A stretch of DNA of 64,000 nucleotides from Tetrahymena thermophila SB210 (lineage: Eukaryota > Ciliophora > Oligohymenophorea > Hymenostomatida > Tetrahymenidae): assembly GCF_000189635.1 (NCBI RefSeq), contig NW_002476163.1, positions 434,001 to 498,000 on the forward strand, read 5' to 3'. Below, in pieces: positions 55,337-64,000 of the stretch. Each line of letters begins with the position of its first letter. The first letter of the stretch is position 1. Position numbers and translations under genes: made by a program. The notes beneath the pieces are model-generated. The model was not told where the DNA came from. It did not search any database and saw only the letters and a list, made by a program, of their open reading frames with translations.

Positions 55337-56105
55337 AAAAAAAAAACTAACCAACTAAATAAAGATTCATAAAATTGAAATAAATTATGTATTTCTTATT
55401 TTTTAATTATTATTAGTAAATAAAATATAAAATTAAATATTTTTTAGATAATTAGATCAATTTTAAATTAATTAATTTCTATATAAACAGATTTTATATA
55501 CCAAATTAATAGTTTTTGATGTGGTATATTATTCTTGCTTTTATTTTATCTTAATCAAATTTATTTAATAAAATACTTCATTTATTTAAAATTCTCATTG
55601 CTTTTTTTAAATTGTAAAATTAAGCTTATTAAAACTAAATTATTTAATTATATGCTTTTACTTGTAAAATTATCAATAAAATGCTTAAGATTGTTAAATT
55701 AATTTTAATGATTTTCAGAATATTGTTTATTTGCTAAAATTTTAAAAAATAAATAAACAAATTTCATAGATGCGGACAGTTAATTCTAAAATCATTTTTA
55801 TAGGAAATCAAACAAAAATAAATCTATTTATTTAATGTTTCAATTCTAATCTAAATGAATTGATTTTAATATAAAATCATAAAAGCAATGCTCATTGAAA
55901 TTTTTAATAATTTTTAAATAAAATCTTAAAGGGTTTTTCTAATTTATTTAGTGCAAATAGCAAAAATAATCATCAATATTATTATTTGCAGTAATTATAA
56001 AAAACATGTATCTATACTATTAAGATTTATGTATTTATTTATGTATAGCTATTAAATAGATATTTAATAATATATATTTGCTTTAATTATGTTTTATATC
56101 TGCTA
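55337..56105. other. intergenic, convergent 3' ends
   Basis: Spacer between the stops of the polytopic membrane protein and the OLA1 gene, which face each other. AT-rich; no gene seen. Confidence 0.5.
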
Positions 56106-57629
56106 TCACTTTTTCTTACCATCCTTGGAAACATTGAATTTGAAGAAAATAATATCACCATCTTGAACAACATATTCTTTTCCCTTTTAGTAGTATTTAC
56201 CTTCAGCCTTAACTGCATTTTCAGAGCCAGCAGCAATGAAATCATCGTATTTCATGATTTCAGCACAAATGAAACCCTTTTCGAAATCAGTGTGGATAAC
56301 ACCAGCAGCTTAAGGAGCTCTAGATTCAGCACGGACAGTCCAAGCTCTAACCTCATCGGGACCAGCTGTAAAGAAGTAAATCAAGTCTAAAACTTTGTAA
56401 CCAGTTTTAATAATTCTGCTCATCATAGAAGTCTTAGCTTTTTTTTTTATTTTTAAAAAAGTATTAAATCAGTCGTTTCCAATTTATTATCAAAAATATA
56501 TTATGGTCATTAATTTAAATATAACTCATCTAACCTATAAATAAATGTAAAACTTAATTTTGAAATAATTTATTTACAATCTTGCTTTCCTTCGAGAATT
56601 TGCTTTTCGTGGTCAGCAGAGTAAGGAATAATTTCACCAGGGCAGTTAGTAGTAATCCATTCCTTGATCTTAACGAGCCATTTGTTTTTCTTTCTCATGT
56701 AATCTTCAGAAGAAAGATTGACAAGATAGACAACAGGCTTGGAAGTTAAGAACATATATTTATTAAGAATATCAACTTCAGTAGCATTCCAATCAGCAGT
56801 ACGAACCCATTTCTTAGCCTTTAATAAGGCATCAACTTTATCTAAAATTTCTTTTTCTTCTTTAGCATCCTTATCATTGAATCTATTAATTTTATGGTTT
56901 ACTTCTTCTAATCTCTTACCCAAGATTTCTTAATCTTTGTAAACTAATTCATCACTAATAATTTGCATATCTCTAACAGGATTAACTTCGTTTTCAGTGT
57001 GAGTAATTTCAGGATCATCGAAAGCTCTAACTACGTGGTAGATAGCATCAGTTTCTCTAATGTGACTTAAGAAAGCATTACCTAAACCTTCACCCTTAGA
57101 GGCACCAGGAACTAAACCAGCAATATCCATAATACTCAAAGTAGCGGGAACCTTAGACTTGGGCTTATGACTATATGTTAATTGAAAAAATAAATTATCT
57201 AATAGCTGATTTTACAGCAAAAGATTTCTCACTTAAGAGTTATTTTTTTTTTTTTTTTTTTCATTTTTAACAAAAAATCAAAATAGTGATTATAAGTATA
57301 TTTTAAGTAATAAAATCCACCAATTTATAAAATAATTTCATAACAATGCTTTATTGCTATTTTATATTTTTTTAAATAAACTGATAAAGTAATGATCAAA
57401 CTTACATTTCGCAAAGCTTGTCAAATCTTTCATCATCTACAAAGACCTTAGCAAGATTAGGATCAATTGTGCAGAAAGGATAGTTTTCAGCGGGGATGTT
57501 AAGGTTGGATAACAAGTTGAAAGTGGTAGATTTACCAACGTTGGGAAGACCTACAATACCCATTTTTAAGGTATTACCGGGACGACCTAACTTAACTTTC
57601 TTGACGGGTTCTTCTTTTTTGGGAGGCAT
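56106..57629 (-). CDS. OLA1: Obg-like ATPase 1 (OLA1/YchF)
   Basis: Three exons (57629-57406, 57170-56578, 56437-56106) total 382 residues; human OLA1 has 396. The P-loop is GLPNVGKS at 27-34. Next come the switch region [37 protein letters not shown], and the G4-position motif NLSSEDY, whose departure from NKxD explains the family's preference for ATP over GTP. The C-terminal TGS region ends with [23 protein letters not shown]1 is a cytosolic, ribosome-associated P-loop protein linked to translation and stress responses. Gln codons and GC content are those of a well-expressed gene. The first intron carries a run of 19 T on the plus strand. Confidence 0.95.
57243..57261. repeat. poly-T tract inside OLA1 intron 1
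   Basis: Nineteen consecutive T on the plus strand (poly-A in the transcript sense). Confidence 0.8.
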
Positions 57630-58263
57630 CTCTTTTCCTTTTTTTTCTATATTTTTTGGATATACTAATTAATTTATGTATCTTTTTAAGTTTTTAATTA
57701 TAATTTTTACTAAAAAATTTTTATTTTTTTTTGATTTAATCAACCTCTAAATTTATACTGCACGCCTTATTTCATTACAAAAATATAAAGAGAAAAACAA
57801 AACATTAAATTATATAAAGAGATAGATAGATATAGATATATATTTCATTTTTAATTAAAGATTCTACTCTTCTAACTTTTCTAAATTAATTTTGCTTTTT
57901 AATTTTCTAAAATTTATAACAAATTCTTATAAATTTATAAATTAATTCATTTATTCATTCAATATTTATATTTAATTCCATTAATTGCTTCTATCTAATT
58001 AAATTGAATATATTTATTTTAATCATTTCTACTTGCCTTTCTAAATATCTAATTTGATTGTATCTATTAAATTCTATCATTTTTAATTTCATTAATTTTT
58101 AATATACACTAATATTTTTATTAATTAATTAACTATTATTTTAGTAATAGCAAATTTTTAAAGGTAGTTTAATTTTGTACTAAATTTAGGTTTATTTTAT
58201 TATAATATTTTTTTCATTTTAGGATTACAAATTCAGTTTTAATAAGGTAGACCTTTTCTTTAT
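57630..58263. other. intergenic
   Basis: OLA1 promoter region and the 3' UTR of the next leftward gene. Contains an AGAT/ATAT microsatellite at about 57819-57842. No gene seen. Confidence 0.5.
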
Positions 58264-59868
58264 TCATAAATCAAGCAATTCCTTTGTTTATCTTATTTGA
58301 AGAAAACATTCTATTCTTTTGCAGTAAATTAATGTAAACTAAGTAGCTATGATTCCTAAAATAATACTAAATGTGTTGAAACTAAAAATAGCAATTTAGT
58401 GATTTTAAGCAGAATTGGATAATCTCCAATTTTATGGGCGCCTCTTTTAGAAAAGAGATAATGTTAAACAGAATGCCAGAATATTAAAAAAAAAACTAAT
58501 TGCAAAGAAAACCAAAGTTAGTCTAATATATTTCTTAATATAAAACAAAAGACCCTTTATACTAAAAGCTAATAATAAAGTGATAGAAACTAAATAAAGA
58601 ACCTAAATAGCTATGCAAGATTTATCCAAACCAGTATAGGGATACTTAAGATTCCCGTCATTAAATTCCTAAAAATCACTGTAATTAAATATTAAAATAG
58701 CAATTCTGTATATATAGAAAAATATAAGTAGAAAGATAACTAAAGAATTATAAATTAGTATTCGCCATTGCAATTCTTTGCACATCCTAATTAAAATGTG
58801 GTCATTAACAATATTATATTATTATTTGAAATCAACATTTTTATTATAACAATATTATCTGTATTTATACTAATTAATCTTATCCATTATAGGAAGTAGT
58901 TTATTAGTTTCATAGTGATTAAGAATTAAAATATAAGGAATAATTACTCCCTTCATAAAATCACTAAGTAAATTAATATTTCCTTCCAACTATATTTTTC
59001 CCATTTCAAAGGGAAGAAAGCTAATACAAAAATCAACAAATTTTTTAATTTTTATATTTTTAACCGAAATATTTTTCTTTGTAATCAATTAAATTATCTC
59101 TTTCTATCGCTAGAACATTTCATAATCAAAAGCTACAAAATTTTAATTCTAATTTGGATTTTCTTCTTCTTATTTTATTTTTTTTTCATTTGTAGACTAT
59201 TCTAATTAAGAATGATTGAATTCAAAATCTAGCTTAGTAAGATCCTCAAAATTAGGATCAGAAAGGACCTCATGTCTTTTTCTTTTCTTTTGAAGTTTTT
59301 TAGTTCTATTATTTTCCTCTAAATCATTGTTTTACTCTCTTTTATCTTCTTAATGTTCTACTTACAAAGGCTAATTATTATTTTCATACAAGGAATCAAA
59401 TTTTTTTTAGATATTAAATGAATTATTTAATTCTGAAACTGATTCCATTTATTTATAATTTGTCTTCAGTTCATCATTAAGGTAGTTATTTTCCTTATGA
59501 TCCTGAGCTAATTCTAAGTCCTTTAATATCATTTATGTATCTAAATTATTTTTTTAATCTTCTTTTAAATTAATTTATTAAAATTCTAAATTATCATTTT
59601 TCAAGTCAAGTTAGTCATCTTACCGTTAAACAAAATTCTATCTATTGCTATTGAGCTCACTATATTCATCATTATTCCCCATTAAAAAGCTATTTTCTTT
59701 TATTAAAGGAATAAAAGAGATGTTATTATTGCTTAAGTTATTATCATCATCATCTTTATCATCAATATTAAGATTTTATTTAGATTTTTTAAATGTTTGC
59801 AAAGAGAGCTTTTTAAGGGGATGTTAATTTTTTTAATTAATAGATTTTATGGATAATGAATCATCCAT
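58264..59868 (-). CDS. polytopic membrane protein with acidic/Gln-rich N-terminus
   Basis: Single exon, 534 residues, ATG 59868, TGA 58266-58264. The first half is charged and disordered-looking, with a DDKDDDDNN run, coiled-coil-like KDLELAQDHKENN, and a basic KKLQKKRKRHE patch. The second half starts with a conserved-looking segment (FVDFCISFLPFEMGKIQ) and has about four membrane helices: ILIYNSLVIFLLIFFYIY, IQVLYLVSITLLLAFSI, LTLVFFAISFFFNILAFC and FSIILGIIATQFTLIYC. No family recognised. The rightward open frame at 59645-59827 is antisense to this gene. Confidence 0.72.
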
Positions 59869-60509
59869 ATTTAAGGCAGTAAAAGTAATTCTTAATTTAC
59901 ACTCTTCACCAAATAGGTTTCTAGTTTATAAATAAATAAATAAGAATTTATTTATGTTACTTCTTAAATAAATAAATATCTTATTTTCAAATTTTAAAAG
60001 CAAAATAATTCAATGACTTATTCTAAAAAATTATTAATAATATCCTAATTAATTATCACAAAAATTATAAATACAAAATCAATTTATGGTGGATATTGAT
60101 TGCTTTGTGTCAATAATAATTTTTTCCATTAATTTATCAAATACTAAATAAATGCTAAGCAGAGTAATTACATATTTTTTACTTATAAATAATTCTTAAA
60201 ATATAATAAAAATTAATTTTAACTTTACACACAATTTAAAATAATATCTTAAACCATATTTTATTGTTTTTAAAATCCGATTTATTGATTGGGATATTTT
60301 CAAAATGATTTTATAAGAACTAGCTAACTATTATATATATATGAATCATTTTAAATTAATAAAATAAAGAAGATAAATAATTTAATTAGTATGTTTGTTT
60401 GTTAAGTTTTTATATGTTTTTAAAGCAGTTTATTCAACTGTCTAAAGTTTTTTAATTTAAATAACTCTAAATAATTAATTTTATTAATATATTAATTAAT
60501 TCTTTTGTT
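59869..60509. other. intergenic
   Basis: Promoter of the preceding membrane-protein gene and 3' UTR of the next leftward gene. AT-rich, nothing else seen. Confidence 0.5.
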
Positions 60510-63500
60510 TCATATTATTTTGTTAAGACTTTTTCTTTTGATAGTATTTTTATTTTAATTCATAACTTTTATAGGGCTATGTAAGTAAGAATTCTGAGTT
60601 ACTAAGACACTTGGTGTATTTAAATCTAATTAAGATTAAGTTAATGTAAACACACTCTTTTTGATTTCATTTATATCGTATGCTGTTTTTTTAGGGAAAA
60701 AGTTAACTCTGTTCGTTGCATTACTTTTGGAAGTTAGTGAAGAAACGGCAGTTGAAGGGGAGTTCGATTATATTTTACTTCTTGAATTAAAATTTACTTT
60801 TATTATTGGTTCCTATACAGGTTTTTTCTGGATACTTTCATTTATTTGAGTACTATTTAATGATATAGTTTTGCTGATAGGTGTTTCAAATTCTATATGT
60901 TTTACTTATTACTTTGTCTCTAAATTATTATTGGAACCACTTCTTCTACTCGATTTTATATCACTTAAATCTCTTGCACTAAACTTAATACTGCTATTAT
61001 TTTCTAATTTTTGATTTCCACTATATGCAGGTGAAGGAGGTTATCTGCTGCTCCCTAAACTTGTTTCTCTTTTTAAGTTTTTAGTTTAAATATATATTAA
61101 GCTTCTTTTTTTTTAAGGAGGATGTTCTTTTATTTATTCTACTTCGATATTTTAACGAGAACTAAATATTGAAGCATCTTCTGAATTACGTTTATGTTAA
61201 TTATCTTATTTTGATTCATCTTAAACACTTTTTTCTTAATTATCTTATTCATTTGTATTTAACCTTTGTGAGCTGCTATCTTAATTTATTCCTTGAGAAA
61301 TATTTTTAAGCTTGATGTTAAAAAATGAACCACTTTATTATTGGTTGATTATTTAATCTTTAGAATTTTATTACCCTGCTCCTATGTTAAATGAAGAGGG
61401 AACCTAATTAGTTAGACTGTAGGTTTTTTCTTTATCCTTTTTTCCTTTCATCATTAAGATAGTTGATATTGTTCCTACTACTTTTTTTTGTATCATTTTT
61501 CTAGTTTTTTCTAATATTTATTTTCCATGTTTAATAGATTCAAAATCCTCTAAAAACATGCTATTATCTTAATAATCAAATTCATTTTAGAAGCTAATAT
61601 TGTTAGAATTTTTTATCAATTTTTATATGAAAGATTCAAATTTAATATGTAATGGATTTTCCTAGCATTTCTCTTTCGTCCAAAAATTATCTTACTCTTA
61701 TTTATAAGGTAAAAAGCTATATTAATCAGCAATTCTTGCCTAAATTTTAAATTTAAAAAAATTGTTTTAAATAAATCAATTTTGAATAATTAAAGAATAC
61801 TCAAATCAAATTGTAAAATTTTTAATATTTACTTTTTATTTTCAGCATTTAAATTTTAGCTAAATTCCACAATAAAATAGTTTAGATAAATGAAAAATAT
61901 ATTGAAGTAGTTTTTTTATTAGGTTTAAATTTAAAATAAAAATATATTTTTCTTTATTAAATTATCATTTCTTGTAAGTAAAGCTTTTTAAAAATTTGTT
62001 AATTTCTCTAAATAATTTTGTTAAATTATAATTATTGTAAACATTTAATAATTATATAATAAATAAAATTAAGAATTATAAAAAATATTTATTTTTTTTT
62101 TTAGACTTTCTGTCTAAATATTTTATTAATTTATCAAAATTAATTTTACAAAGTTGAATTTTATTTTTAATTTTCTAATTAAAACTTAAATTTTTTTAAA
62201 TCAAATTTAATATTGAAGAAAGATGATGAAATTAATTACCAATGCTTCTATAAAGGACATTAGATCCATTTGCATATGAGTTTATTTGTTTAATTCATCT
62301 ATTTAAATAGGCAGACTTGAGTTAAATATAATGTTAATAGATTTTTCATCAAGCTATTAATTAAATTAACAATAAAATTATTTTTATTTGAGCAAACCAA
62401 TAAACAGAATTAAATTACATCTATGAATTTGTAGTCTGATAAAAATTATTTAAAATCAAAGAGTCCCATCACATCTTTAGGATCTCTTCTTTTACTGTAT
62501 TTGTTGAATAACTGCTGGAAGAGCTAGTAATATAATTTTATTATACTATCTACTTTTTCAGTATATAATTTATTATCTCTCCACTCCTAGCTGTCTGGAA
62601 TATTATCTATTATACTTCCAAGTCCATGCTTAAACAATGTTTCTACTGCATCAACTAGAGTTTTACACAACCCTGGTTTTATATATTTATCAATACTTAT
62701 TAAAGTAAATATTTCCATCATCTAATATCTAATCAAACAATTTTCTGGATTTAACATAAGCTGATATTCATTAAATAATTGAGGATGAGTTTTAGTTTCT
62801 GCTAAGTTGTTTGACATAATGAAACATAAGAGACTATCTTTTATTTTAAAATATCTTCCATCAACAATACCAGCTTCAACAACAAAATCTTAATAAATCT
62901 ATTAGTTCCAACACCACAACTCACCATTTGGCTAATATGATGCATAATATTTATAAAGTTTAATAAGTTTTTAGTAATGAGGTTTAAGATAAACTCTTAG
63001 TTTTTCCAATTAATCCACCTCCTTAACAACTCTGGCTAGCCTAACACCCCATTTCCAATCAAAATCAAAGCATTAATTATAGAAATTATCATCTCGTACT
63101 TTTTAAAAAATAATTTTAAATAATATTTCGGAATCAAACAAATATTTTTACTATTCTTGACTCGATCTTCGAAAACTGAATTCTATATGTCCCATTAGAA
63201 ATTAAGTAATTACTACTTAGGCATAAAAGCTTCTAGTTCTTATTTTCTTGGGATACAATCTATAGACATGGTATATTCGCTATCGTAAAGCTATAAAAAT
63301 AGGTTTTTTAAAAAATTAATATTTAAGAAGGTTCTTTCAATAATAAAGATTATTTTTTTCATGGTAAATTAAGAAAATTAAATATTTTAATTTTTGTAAA
63401 TATGTGATTAGAATATTTAAAATCTTACTTAGTTGCTCACAGATGACCTTAAAATATTTAATTTATTTAAGAAGCATTCTTTGGATTTATCAGCAAATTG

Positions 63501-64000
63501 TATAGTAATTGTTGCCTCTTAAATAGTCCACTATTAATCTTTGGCATGAAGTTAGTTGCCTGCTGCAGTAAAGAAATATAAAATTTTAGTATTAGGAGGA
63601 ACCATCTAAAAAAGAGAAAAATACTTCCTTCCGTTAAAATTAATATATTTCATTTAATGTGGTTTGTAACCATCAAAATTAAAGTGAATAAAAACAGGAG
63701 GAAGCTCAACAGGACCAGAAAAAATTGGATTCCAAAGAAACTCTTTTTCTTGCCATCCTTCACATATCCAGCAATTCTCCATCACTCCAAACTTACCTTT
63801 TATCTCATTAGACTTAAAATTATAATATTAAACCAATGAAAAAATCTAATATTTTAATTACTGTTTTCATCCTTCTAAAAGTTGACTGAATCTCTTATTC
63901 CTGCTTTAATGAATTTTATTCGCAAGAGTTAATATTCACTAGGAAGCCTTGACAATCTATTTCTCCACTATTACCTTTGTAATGTAACCCATAAATTGTG
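60510..64000 (-). CDS. large conserved protein, probably LRR family; 5' end beyond right edge
   Basis: Enters from the right edge with YGLHYKGNSGEIDCQGFL, which resembles the last leucine-rich repeat of a longer array. It continues with a NCWICEGWQEKEFLW motif, PPVFIHFNFDGYKP, MVPPNTKILYFFT, then KWGVRLARVV, LKPHYQKLIKLYKYY, LIRYQMMEIFTLISIDKYI, and FIEALARIADQYSFLPY. I recall this order from LRR proteins of ciliated organisms, but cannot confirm it. FIEAL|ARIAD is split by a 500-nt intron (62239-61740); flanking exons (62353-62240 and 61739-60510) stay in frame. After the ARIAD segment comes a Ser/Gln/Asn-rich tail of about 370 residues ending RKSLNKII. At least five introns are needed. Molecular role unknown; cilia association is inference. 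Confidence 0.65.

Noticed and set aside
56163..56390. Rightward open frame of 75 codons starting with a signal-like segment
   Set aside because: Antisense to the last exon of OLA1.

Overview
The window reads as a piece of the macronuclear genome of an oligohymenophorean ciliate, most like Tetrahymena. It is extremely AT-rich. Genes are short-spaced and carry many small GT...AG introns of about 50-125 nt. Nearly every recognisable protein reads through frequent in-frame TAA and TAG codons at places where glutamine fits, and every gene model ends at TGA. I therefore used the ciliate nuclear code (UAA/UAG = Gln, UGA = the only stop). Under the standard code these genes fall apart into short fragments. 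I found no tRNA, rRNA, CRISPR array or transposase.

Layout, left to right. 1-1889 (-): a PH-domain protein running off the left edge. 2793-6017 (+): a long coiled-coil protein. 6427-6702 (-): the small KEOPS subunit Pcc1. 7347-11307, 16203-20149 and 25425-29537 (all -): three dispersed members (A, B, C) of one membrane-protein family with a shared Cys/Trp ectodomain motif. Between A and B lies a tandem pair of VWA proteins (12334-13554 and 14459-15589, +). Between B and C lies an Enhancer-of-zeste-type histone methyltransferase (21413-24701, +). 30083-31278 (-): a DGAT2-type acyltransferase. 32626-36125 (-): an insulysin-type M16 metalloprotease. 37996-41199 (+): a secreted/membrane Cys-rich protein. 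42708-46853 (+): an ABCC transporter, tail-to-tail with a protein kinase (47045-48670, -). 49578-50180 (-): a small DOMON protein that looks GPI-anchored. 50181-53765: a gene-poor stretch with a 332-bp tandem repeat. 53766-55336 (+): a polytopic membrane protein. 56106-57629 (-): the OLA1/YchF ATPase. 58264-59868 (-): another polytopic membrane protein. 60510->64000 (-): a large protein, probably a leucine-rich-repeat protein whose repeats lie beyond the right edge.

The genes look like independent eukaryotic units rather than an operon or one pathway. The parts most likely to be lineage-specific are the three-member membrane family, the VWA pair in which the second copy has lost its metal-binding residues, and the divergent E(z) protein. 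Housekeeping functions (Pcc1, OLA1, IDE, DGAT2) anchor the region as ordinary expressed chromosome. All intron positions are predictions from reading frame, GT/AG borders and family resemblance. Because only one stop codon is used in very AT-rich DNA, long open frames arise by chance and I did not treat openness alone as evidence.
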